Source of the DNA: Diaporthe sp. PMI_573
Taxonomy: Eukaryota > Ascomycota > Sordariomycetes > Diaporthales > Diaporthaceae
Direction of reading: 5' to 3'
Assembly: GCA_021399435.1 (NCBI GenBank)
Contig: JAJTUP010000032.1
Coordinates: forward strand, 558,001 to 622,000
Length of the DNA stretch: 64,000 nt
The notes beneath the pieces were generated by a model. The model searched no databases, had not been told where the DNA came from, and saw nothing but the letters and a program-made list of their open reading frames with translations. Both the position numbers and the translations under genes were made by a program. This document shows positions 30,694 to 39,214 of the stretch, in pieces; position 1 is the stretch's first letter; every line of letters begins with the position of its first letter.

Positions 30694-30906
30694 TTGGGCT
30701 GCAGCGCTGGACTGTCTTCGGTCAAGGTCGGCAAGGGCTCTTACGTGGATTCCCCGATGGGGACAGAGATGCCACTTGACTACTTTGAGATCTTTGGAGG
30801 GGACGGGGACGAGACGCGACGCGATGGCAAGGCTACGCAGTATATCAATTCCGTTGCTGAAGTAGAGAATCCCCTTATTGATAGCAACGGAGATCTGCGC
30901 CTGTAA
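30694..30906 (+). CDS. hypothetical C-terminal exon or separate small frame
   Basis: 70 codons beginning 10 nt after the stop of the preceding frame, in another phase. The end is acidic and protein-like (MPLDYFEIFGGDGDETRRD, VAEVENPLIDSNGDLRL). It could be the true C-terminus of the 29962 gene after a frameshift or short intron near 30660-30690, but no convincing donor/acceptor pair is seen. Confidence 0.3.
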   Translation: MGCSAGLSSVKVGKGSYVDSPMGTEMPLDYFEIFGGDGDETRRDGKATQYINSVAEVENPLIDSNGDLRL

Positions 30907-31624
30907 TGATAGAGGGTAATACATTATTATCCCCCTCCTTGCATTTCTTGTCCCCAAAGGCTCTTCTATAAGCTTCCTACATGTTGTCCTGTTGTGTCAT
31001 CATGCGGTCCTGATTTGTCATGTTCCACAGAGTCGAATATTATCGGCTTTCGAAGCCTTCTCATTATTTGCGCGAAGTCGATCAACGTGACTCCCTTTTC
31101 TCTTCCATTCTTCAGAACGCTGTTACCATGCCTTGTTATTCCTACTGCGATAATCGGGAAGTCTTGTGAGGTCTTGGTCTGCTCGCCAACAACGATCGAA
31201 ATGCGACTTCTTGGATCTAAACAACTCCAAGTATTTATAGCACATCTTGACTCAGCATCAGAAGCTGAAGGACAAGATCGAGGATTTGGAGGAGAATCTC
31301 ATGCGTCTGCGAAAGCAGAAGTGAATGTGGCGTGATAAGATGTGTAGATCGCGATTATACTGGTCTAGGCCGCTGACTGGTCTGGCGCTACATCCGTCAC
31401 AGCAGTAAGGGCCTTGTTCCGGTCTCCATCATCATATAGCTTCTGCATATATTTAACCAGGCCTTATCCTAATAGCATTAAAATATCCGACGTAATAATT
31501 GTGGGTTCAGTCTTCGTATAAAATTTTAGGCACGCCCAACGAGGCGGCCTTTCCTCGGTATAAACGTCTCTTTCTGCTTATACCGCATATGGGCAGCAGT
31601 CGCATGTTTTGCGTGGGGAAAGTG
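30907..31624. other. intergenic with one exon-like coiled-coil segment
   Basis: At 31255-31324, after a CTCAG acceptor-like site, the plus strand reads HQKLKDKIEDLEENLMRLRK and stops. That is a clean heptad coil, but no convincing upstream exon was found. The rest shows nothing recognisable. Confidence 0.3.
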
Positions 31625-33167
31625 TTAGGAGCCTCCTGGTGAACGGAACCGAGGGCGCTTTGGACCTTGTATGACAAGGTCATACTCCGTCGGGGTGGCT
31701 GGACGTTTCCTACCCCTTGTGGGGTCAATCCTTTTATCTCTTGTCAGTAGGTTGCTTTTGATATTATGTTTACTCCATAACGGAGAGGCGCGGAACATTA
31801 ACTCGCAACGTATTTCACACACGGGAGGGGGCGAGACAAGACACTCACGGTGGTGGAGGACTCTCAACAAGCTCACCGATCGAGACTCTTCCCTCTTCAT
31901 CAATGACCTTGTTGACCCCCGTCACGAGGACATCCTGTAGTTGCATCATCGTAGGTCGTTTGCCTGGGGAATGCGCCATAATCCAAGCGATTGTCATGCG
32001 TAAGCCCCGATCGTAGTGGTTATACGCCTGGTCGAGAACATGGCCTCCGTACTGTGTCGAGGTTAATAAGCGGCTTGCGCAGTACTAGCTCGCGGGTGTG
32101 TCTTTAAGCTCGAACCAGCAAACCAAACTGACGGGAGCAATCCAAATAGGTGTACTACTTACGGTCAAGACGTCGAAATCATTGTCCAGTAAACCGGAAA
32201 TCGTCTCTGTTGTGCCCGACGGCGGTCTGTCGTACGCATTTTGTGTGATAAGACTATTCATGATCTAAACAAAGCAAAGTCAATTTGATGAGCCGGAACG
32301 CTATATAGGAAAGGGAGATATGATTAATGGCGTGAATCGGTTCTTACAACTCCGATCTGGTATAAGTTTGTCGCCCACCCATACCGGCCAGCTGTATCGT
32401 CCTCTGCCATCATGGTCTCCCAGTCCGTAAATAATCCCCATGCTTGTGTGAATTGTTCCTGAATCATTAACATGGTTACTTGGATTAGAAAACAATTGAA
32501 ATAGCATTGGGCTGTTAAAACGATTTAACTTACAGGTGTATGTGTGCCTTGATTTCCCGTGATTCTATTCCATACTGCAGAGGCACTACGTGTGTATGTT
32601 CATTTAGTATGACTATTCTCATGAACTAAATGAATAAGGACCACGGTTATTTACAATTTGTATTCTTCGTCATCCTTATATTGATCTACAATTCCTAGAT
32701 CTCCAACCTAGGATAAGTCAGTCAGACAGCCTGCCAAGGCTATTATCGCCCTTGTGGCATTGTGTATCCTTAATGTTATCTTCGGGCTCGAAAATCAGGC
32801 TGCTATTACAGGACGGTCAAATCGATTTTGGATAATATGAGGGGAAAGCTGACAAAGTAAGACTTCTACTCTGGAAGAGACGTCATAGTGTAACAAACTT
32901 AAAGCGCCCTTATATCGCATCATACGTGCGTTGTGGCTTAGCCACACATTGATTGTGGGCCGGTGATGAGGGACCTTTTGAAAATGTGCACATACCTTGA
33001 AGACGGGCGCCTGGGTATGCGCAAATACTGCAGCATCGGTATCATAGCCACCGATCATAACTAGATGGTCTTTATTAGCCCGTGGCTCCTGGAATAAACA
33101 AATACAGCTTACTATTGTTATAATTAATATCCGTATTTACCAAAACATCGTCCCCTGGAGGTATATA
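31625..33167 (-). pseudogene. protein-kinase-like gene, many exons, 5' end cut by Fot-B
   Basis: Reconstructed from splice sites on the minus strand. The last six exons join in phase for 212 codons: 32707-32655, 32585-32534, 32458-32348, 32264-32163, 32051-31849, 31739-31625; introns are 69, 75, 83, 111 and 109 nt, all GT...AG. They encode VGDLGIVDQYKD (DFG-like, subdomain VII), TGNQGTHTPEQFTQAW (activation segment and APE-like), YGWATNLYQIGVIMNSLI (subdomain IX), RMTIAWIMAHSPGKRPTMM (subdomain XI Arg) and a basic tail (TRGRKRPATPTEY). Upstream exon 33088-32996 is clear (31 codons), as is part of one at 33141-33167. Between 32995 and 32708 the catalytic loop is not intact: FEPEDNIK is readable, but the HRD motif is missing and the expected GT donor after it reads GA. 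So the protein is probably inactive. Confidence 0.65.
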
Positions 33168-33318
33168 AGTTGCCGTGCCCACATTCGGCCCACCCCCCCA
33201 TTCGGCCCACTCCACACCCGCGACCGCGTCAGGTCCACATCTTCACGTAAAACGCGATTTCTTTACGTGTAATTTTTCTCTTCTCATCAAACTTTGCAAG
33301 TATCATCCCTATCATTCA

Positions 33319-34498
33319 ATGAAGCTATATACCGAAGATGACGTACAGGCAGCACTCGAGGCGATGTCGGCCGGCGCCGGCGCACGGGAGGCATCCTTGC
33401 ATTGGGGCATTCCGAGGAGCACACTATTTAATCGCCGTCAGGGCGCCCAGAGCCATTCTGAAGCTTCAAATTAAGATGAGGCTATCGTCAACCCAAGAAA
33501 GCCATTTGACTACGTTTGCACTTAACCAGGCGACCCTGGGGCTGCCGTTGACCCACTTTGAGATGAGAACTTTCGCGGCCCGGATCGCCGCTCCTCAGCA
33601 GCAACCACCACGGCTTGGAAAGAAGTGGCTGAGAGGTTTCCTCGTGAGAAACCCCGAGATTCATAGCGTCAGAAGCCGCCAGATGCACTTCAGCCGGGTC
33701 AACGGGGCAACGACGGCGATAATCAGGCCGTGGTTTAACCTTCTTCGCCTGCCAGTTGTTCTTAAAGTCAAGCCAGAAAACCGCCATAATGCCGACGTAG
33801 GGGGCATTGCCGAGGGCGCCGGATCTAACGGAATAGCCCTCGGCCCGGAAGGAAGAAAGCTTGTTACTCGAAAAAGCAATGGAGGGAAGGTGTGGACTTC
33901 TTTCCTCGAGTGTATCTCCGCCACGGGCAAAGCTTGCCCTCCACTTATTATCTTCAAGGGAAAGAGTGTACAGCAGCAATGGTTTAAAACACTCGAGGGT
34001 CACGAGACTTGGGAGTTCACGGCGACGGAAAACGGCTGGACAAACAACGAAGTCGGCCTCGAGTGGCTAAAAAAGATCTTCATCCCTCATACAAAGCCAA
34101 GAGAACCCAACGAGTGGCGTTTGCTTGTAGTTGACGGGCATAGAAGCCACTGTACCTTCGAGTTTATGTGGGAATGCTTCTCAAATAAGGTATATGTTGT
34201 TTACTTACCGCCACATACGTCACACGTGCTTCAACCGCTAGACTTGGGTGTTGTCACGGCCAGCACGAGATGCAGCATGGGAGCTGGGTCTATTGGCGCT
34301 ATCAACGAATATTCTAAGCTGAGGAGAGGAAAAGAAAGGGGAGAGCGAAGCTCTGGCGGTCCCTGGCTCGCGAAGTCTTGACGCGACTGTGGGGCTAAGG
34401 GTTAGGGTCCTTGTGACGGCCAGAGGGCTTGCCTACCGTGGCTGCCGTCACAGGTGTATTTGCTTCGCTTAAGGTGGCGTACAAAGCCGAAGCCGACG
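33319..34498 (+). pseudogene. Fot1-type transposase, frameshifted and interrupted
   Basis: ATG 33319 opens a Psq-type helix-turn-helix (YTEDDVQAALEAMSAGAGAR, then WGIPRSTLFNRR), but the frame ends at 33472; the rest lies in another frame from about 33450: GKKWLRGFLVRNPEIHSVRS, RVNGATTAIIRPWF, WTSFLECISATGKACPPLI, ENGWTNNEVGLEWLKKIF, LLVVDGHRSHCTFEFMWE and PHTSHVLQPLDLGV. At that point a solo LTR is inserted; after it the frame resumes (FASLKVAYKAEADG) until hAT-3. In the first catalytic block the usual Asp-Glu is replaced (NADVGGIAEGAG), so this copy was probably already inactive. Confidence 0.82.
34252..34452 (-). mobile_element. solo LTR (201 bp) of a Gypsy-type family
   Basis: Begins TGTCACGGCCAGCACG and ends GCCGTCACA, flanked by a perfect 5-bp duplication GGTGT at 34247-34251 and 34453-34457. 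It splits the Fot-B transposase frame exactly between GV and FASLK. Its terminal sequence is the reverse complement type of the intact Gypsy LTR nearby (which ends GCTGGCCGTGACA), and both contain a TTAGGGTT-type piece, so it is a related family in the opposite orientation. A solo LTR arises by LTR-LTR recombination. Confidence 0.85.
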
Positions 34499-37299
34499 GC
34501 CAGACCTGCGTATATCGATATCCACCGAAATTCCGGCCCTTATATCGATATCCAGATAAGTGGGAGAAATTATCTGGATATCGAGATATCCAGGTAGATA
34601 TCCATACAGCCACATAGCCACTTTAGCAAGGTTGATATCCAGATAAACCACATACAATTCTTGTAGGCTAGAAGAAAGAACAAGAAAGTACCCTAATCTA
34701 GAAAGTCTTCTGCCTCTGTTTCAACGCCAAATTCAACAGCAACGCTCGAAATAACGCCCCTGCCACCGTGAGACCTGGGTACAATGATACCCTCGCGCAT
34801 CCAGTTGCCCACACACTCAACCTTCGCCAGGTTCTCGCAGGTCATGCTCTCTCTATCCCATGATAGCGTACGCCGCGCCGATGAGAAGTGAGACTCAACG
34901 TCAGATGATTCAGGAGGGATTGAGAGGATATCAATTGCCATGCGGGATAACCGCGGGTATGCTTTCCTTTGATCTCGATGTAGCCACCACTCGAGAGGAG
35001 AGCCAGTTATCCGGGTCGGTGGTGCATCAACAAAGGTTTCAAAGTCATCGGCGTCGTGGATAGGGCCAGTAACAGCAATATCGCTCAACAACTCATCCAG
35101 CTCGTTGCGCTGCCTCGCAGATGAAGAGGACACATCTAGAGGCACCCGCAAGGATTCTGGGATTGGCGCGGCATTATATTCATCTAGCCAAATTTGCTGG
35201 GCAGCAGCAATAGCAGGCGCGTGCCAGGATTCTTGCCAATTCCGCTCAATGTATTTTCTTCGTTTCGAGGGATCGAGAAGGAGTGCGGCGGCATACACAG
35301 GTGTCTGGTCTGATAAGGTGTAGTACTTATTAAGTACATACCAGCCCATATCGATGCAGTGTACCATGTGGGAATCATGGTTTTCCTTTGAGCTATAAAG
35401 CTCCTAAATAAGACAATTAGTTAGCCGATCAATTAGATGAAAGAAAAAACATCGCCACCGACCTTATACTTCTCGTACTGTCGCAATAAAACATCCATTA
35501 TCGAGAGTGATTGGGAGAGTGTAGATCGCGCCCCTTCAGCCAACAACGTAGCTGAGGCAAACGGCTGTAGGAAACGATGCGTCCGTTCAATAAACTCCCA
35601 CTCTGAAGCTAGCAGGATATCGTCTTGAAGCTCTCTATCATGGTCAATTAGGAACTGTTTTACACGGGATTGATACCGCAGAAAATTATCCAACAATCGA
35701 TACCATGAATTCCAGCGTGTGGCATTATCTATGCCTAGTCGGAGCTTTATTTCATCGTCCCATATAGCCGAATGAAGCGTAGAATTACGTATCCAGACCG
35801 CGATGTTGTGTACTTTCCGTAGGGGCGCGATATGCTGCCATCCAGTGAAGTTCTCAAGTATACGATTGCCTCTTCGCGAAGCTCTTCTTCTCTGATGGGC
35901 CTCATCTGTTCTTGTTGTCTGTCCGGCGTCGTGTAAGCTGTCGTAGAACTGTGCAAATAACTGATCGCTTGAGGTATCATCGGCGGCATTAAGAGCGGCG
36001 ATTAGTGCCTCTTTTGAAGACGCGAGAAGGAATGCTTGAAGGGATAGGTTAATAATGTGGGCGATGCAGCGGATACGGCGCTTAGAGGGATCAAACGTCA
36101 ACTAGCAACCAATTAATCCTAATCCAGAGATAAGGGAAGAGCTATCGTACCCCATAGTCTTCTCGTAACCGCCGTGAGAGATAAGACAAGCAGGTATCAT
36201 TTGAAGTGGCGTTATCCCCTACATGGTAGCCCACTTTAGAAGCAATGCCGTACTTTGCCAGTGTATCGAAAATTAGAGATGCCTGGGTTTCACCACTATG
36301 GCTATAGCGACATTCTGGCATCGCTAGCAGTGCCCTTCGTGGCTGATAATCCTGATCAACCCATCGCGCAGAGATGGCGAGTATCCCATGGCGATGGGGC
36401 GATGTCCAGAGATCAGAGAGGATATGGATCTTCGAGATGGAAGCTTCAAGAGTTGCCATGAGCTGAGAAGAATATAACTCATATGTGGCATCAATTAGTC
36501 GCATTAGAGCACTTCGGTTGGTCACTAAAAGGTCCTCTATAGCAGGATTAGCTGCTAGCATAATCTCTTGCATCTCATCCCAGGTAATTTCTGAGAAGGC
36601 AAGCCGGCGGCGTGTGATTAGGCTGATTATTGCATCTAAATACCGATCGCGGTCGAACATACGGCGGAGAGAGGCATCCGAGTAACGAGAGGGAAAGAAA
36701 GCATCAATCCGAGGACGTTTGGCTTCCCTTTCAGCATCTAGAACATCGGAACTGCCCCCAATGAGCGTGCGATCGAGGGAAGAGATAATATCGGCATGGC
36801 ACCGCCGGGCGTGATGCCATGCGTTGTCCCGCTTCCGATTCGCCCAGGGCTTATCGGCAGGGCAATGGAGACATCGATACATCACCATACCCCTAGATTT
36901 GCACGTACGTGACCCGCCGGTGGTGTTCTGGGTGTCCTCATCAGGATACGTTGCTTTGAAGAAGAGGAAAAAGTCCAGAGACGTCCCAGTAATTGGCTGG
37001 TCCGAAATCGAGGGCGTAGAGGCGGCGGTGGTCTGAGAGGATGTCATGGTCGATAAATCACCTGGATAAGCTAATTGTGCTAGTATACCTAAGGCCGCTT
37101 GAACGAGTACTGAGATGGTGCTGATGTTGAAATTGAGAGAAGTTTTTTCATCATCTAATCAATTGATAAGATCTTTTCAGCCAATCAGAGAGCGGTATTT
37201 AGGTGGATATCAATCTGGATATCCATTTAAGAGGCAGAGAGTTATATCGATATCGATATAACGTGGTTGGACAGTCAGCCGCGCAGGACACATGCCCGC
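34499..37299 (-). mobile_element. hAT transposon (hAT-3), ends approximate
   Basis: The transposase gene 34693-37047 lies between subterminal arrays of TATATCGATATC and GGATATCCA motifs (34510-34660 and 37204-37262). The left border is placed where Fot-B coding sequence stops making sense (about 34499). The right border lies between about 37262 and 37299. I could not identify a clean terminal inverted repeat or an 8-bp duplication, so limits may be off by tens of bases. Confidence 0.7.
34693..37047 (-). CDS. hAT transposase (hAT-3), three exons
   Basis: Exons 37047-36151, 36101-35463 and 35403-34693 join in phase 0 (748 residues). Intron 1 (36102-36150, 49 nt) runs GTACGA...TGCTAG; intron 2 (35404-35462, 59 nt) runs GTCGGT...TTTAG. 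Motifs: zinc-finger region (YRCLHCPADK ... WHHARRCH), ISKIHILSDLWTSPHRHGIL (first Asp), SKVGYHVGDNATSNDTCL (second Asp), RIRCIAHIINLSLQAF, DNATRWNSWYRLLDNFL, MGWYVLNKYYTL and the C-terminal YPRLSRMAIDILSIPPESS dimerisation region followed by SHFSSARRTLSWDRESM. The splice joins restore YG-LTFDPSKRR and YK-ELYSSKE, supporting the introns. No disabling change seen. Confidence 0.88.
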
Positions 37300-37503
37300 T
37301 GTGACGACGACGGAACCCTAACCCTGGATGGCCAGGTGGGGCATGCAAGCACGCGATCTAGCGTGCAGGCCAACGCGCTTGACTTCTCGTCGCGCCCGCG
37401 GTAAAGGCTGCGGCCTTTTCTTTCTCTTGCTTCCCTAGAGTAGAATCTTCGTCCATAGTGCCAATTCGAGGTGTTCACGCCCTCTGCAACGCTGGCCGTG
37501 ACA
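37300..37503 (+). repeat. 5' LTR of the Gypsy element
   Basis: 204 bp, TGTGACGACGACGGAACCCT ... GGCCGTGACA. Contains AACCCTAACCC, a short telomere-like string that is part of the LTR. Confidence 0.93.
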
Positions 37504-37523
37504 CTATTCTACTCTCTCTTTAC

Positions 37524-37596
37524 TCGCTGACCTAGCGATCAATAAATAAGGTACCCTTTTCGCTGGCTTAGCGATCAATAAATAAGCTGCCCTATT
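37524..37596. repeat. two tandem copies of a ~37-bp leader unit
   Basis: CGCTGACCTAGCGATCAATA and CGCTGGCTTAGCGATCAATA start two adjacent units, both continuing AATAAG, in the untranslated leader between the 5' LTR and gag. Confidence 0.75.
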
Positions 37597-37623
37597 TCAC
37601 GTCGTTCATACGCATCCGACCGA

Positions 37624-37697
37624 ACGACCAACGACCAACGACCAACGACCAACGACCAACGACCAACGACCAACGACCAACGACCAACGACCAACGA
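37624..37697. repeat. heptamer tandem repeat (ACGACCA)n
   Basis: About ten and a half perfect copies of ACGACCA in the Gypsy leader, ending about 55 bp before the gag ATG. Could act in the RNA leader (packaging or translation) or simply be slippage. Confidence 0.9.
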
Positions 37698-37751
37698 CTA
37701 ATGATTGGCTAGTCGACTAACTGACACCGATCAACGACCCGGCCGACCTAG

Positions 37752-39185
37752 ATGCCGCCGAGGAAGACCTATCCGCTCGCAAGCCGACGATCCGTCCGAC
37801 TGAACCGCGAGTCTGCTGGAGGAGCGATCAACGGCTTAGAAAGTGTAGGAGGGACGGCCCCTGATACCGACTCGACCATTGAGCAAGAAGACTCAGCCAA
37901 CGACGCAAGTCTGGTGCTCCCCAGCATTGAAGTCATTCCTGACGACTCGAACGACGAGTCCGATTCAGCAAGGACTAGCGGGACCACCACACCGATACCG
38001 ACCCCAAGTGAACACGACACTGCACCTGAGATGGCCGACGACGAAGTCCAAGCTCAGCTCGCGCAGATCCAAGCTGAGCTCACACGCCTACGCGCCGAGA
38101 ACGTGCAGCTCAAGGCTGCAATCGACAGCAACGGTAATGACAACGGCAATGGTCGCAACAATGCCCGACCACGTGAGGCTACCCCCGACGTGAGTGCGTT
38201 TGGTGGCAAGACCTTCACCCCGATTGGTATAGCCGCGCGGGCTGCCTTCAAACCCTATGGCAAGGACCAAGACGCTGTTAACCCCGACTACGACCGAAAG
38301 GCTAAACCTACGGCCACCGACCCTGGCAGGTTTGGGGGTGACAAGAACGAGTTTGACAGTTGGGTTGCCCGATTGGCTGACAAGTTTAAGATCGATAATG
38401 ACACATTCAAGAACGAATATGCCCGGATGGCTCTCGTCCATAGCCTGACGACCGATCGTGCCAATAAGATGATCAAGACTCGATACCTATCTGAGACTAA
38501 CCCTTATTCGGGCGTGGCCGAAATGATCCAGGTACTAGCAACGGTGTACCACAACTCGAACCAAGCTTCCGACGCTCGTAAGGCTCTGGCTAAGATGATG
38601 TATGAGCCGGGAAGCAAAACCGATATCTTCCAGTTTATTTCGGACATCAACGCCCTAGCCGACGAAGCTGGCATCGCCGACGCTGAACGTAAAGCCACCC
38701 TATGGGAACACATCCCACCTGGTCTTGACAACCGTCTGCTTAGTGACAGCAAAGACCCCGACATTTCCTACGAACGCTTCACCCGTAACGTCGCCGACGC
38801 CGCCCACAGCCAACAACGCCATTACGAACTGAACCAGGAGCGTCGCCGTAAGAAGGATAGCTCTAATACCAACGACCCCAACGACCGTAAATCATCTTCT
38901 CATTTGCCTAAGTCTCGTAACAACCACCGACCTAAACCCGATTCCAACCCAAAGGCTTCTAACGGCAAACCTGTTACCGTCCTAACCGCTCACCGCGCCC
39001 TCACGGAGGATGAAAAGCGCGTCCACTGGGATGCTAACTCCTGCTTCATTTGCGGCAAGGTTGGCCACAAAGGCGCTGCTTGCCCGGACCGCGAGAAGCT
39101 CCCGACAGTCAAGTCTATCAAGGCTAAGGAGAAGGATGCTAAGGTAGAGGAAACGAGCTCGAGCGATGAGTCGGAAAACGAGTAG
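37752..39185 (+). CDS. gag: Gypsy gag polyprotein
   Basis: 477 codons from ATG 37752. An acidic, low-complexity N-terminus is followed by a coiled segment (QAQLAQIQAELTRLRAENVQ), the capsid-like region (PGRFGGDKNEFDSWVARLAD, ANKMIKTRYL ... NPYSGVAEMIQVLATVY), and a CCHC zinc knuckle CFICGKVGHKGAACPDR near residues 430-445. It forms the virus-like particle and binds element RNA. The last codons (GAA AAC GAG TAG) overlap the open pol frame by about 16 nt. Confidence 0.92.
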   Translation: MPPRKTYPLASRRSVRLNRESAGGAINGLESVGGTAPDTDSTIEQEDSANDASLVLPSIEVIPDDSNDESDSARTSGTTTPIPTPSEHDTAPEMADDEVQAQLAQIQAELTRLRAENVQLKAAIDSNGNDNGNGRNNARPREATPDVSAFGGKTFTPIGIAARAAFKPYGKDQDAVNPDYDRKAKPTATDPGRFGGDKNEFDSWVARLADKFKIDNDTFKNEYARMALVHSLTTDRANKMIKTRYLSETNPYSGVAEMIQVLATVYHNSNQASDARKALAKMMYEPGSKTDIFQFISDINALADEAGIADAERKATLWEHIPPGLDNRLLSDSKDPDISYERFTRNVADAAHSQQRHYELNQERRRKKDSSNTNDPNDRKSSSHLPKSRNNHRPKPDSNPKASNGKPVTVLTAHRALTEDEKRVHWDANSCFICGKVGHKGAACPDREKLPTVKSIKAKEKDAKVEETSSSDESENE

Positions 39186-39214
39186 GACCACCGGAAGTCT
39201 CTACGGTGGTCCCT

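Larger units (their letters stand above)
33168..34498 (+). mobile_element. Fot1-type transposon (Fot-B), left portion
   Basis: The left end starts at 33168 after TA (33166-33167); its terminal repeat contains ACATTCGGCCCACC and a second ATTCGGCCCAC copy. The same terminal repeat, inverted, ends another copy at 51180. The transposase coding region follows but is broken by a frameshift, by a solo LTR (34252-34452) and finally by hAT-3 at about 34499. No right end is present here. Confidence 0.8.

Noticed and set aside
37311..37330. AACCCTAACCC strings resembling telomeric repeats (also at 42995-43015 and 34395-34410)
   Set aside because: Only about two units each, and each lies at the same place inside an LTR, so they are LTR sequence and not a telomere or telomere-addition scar.
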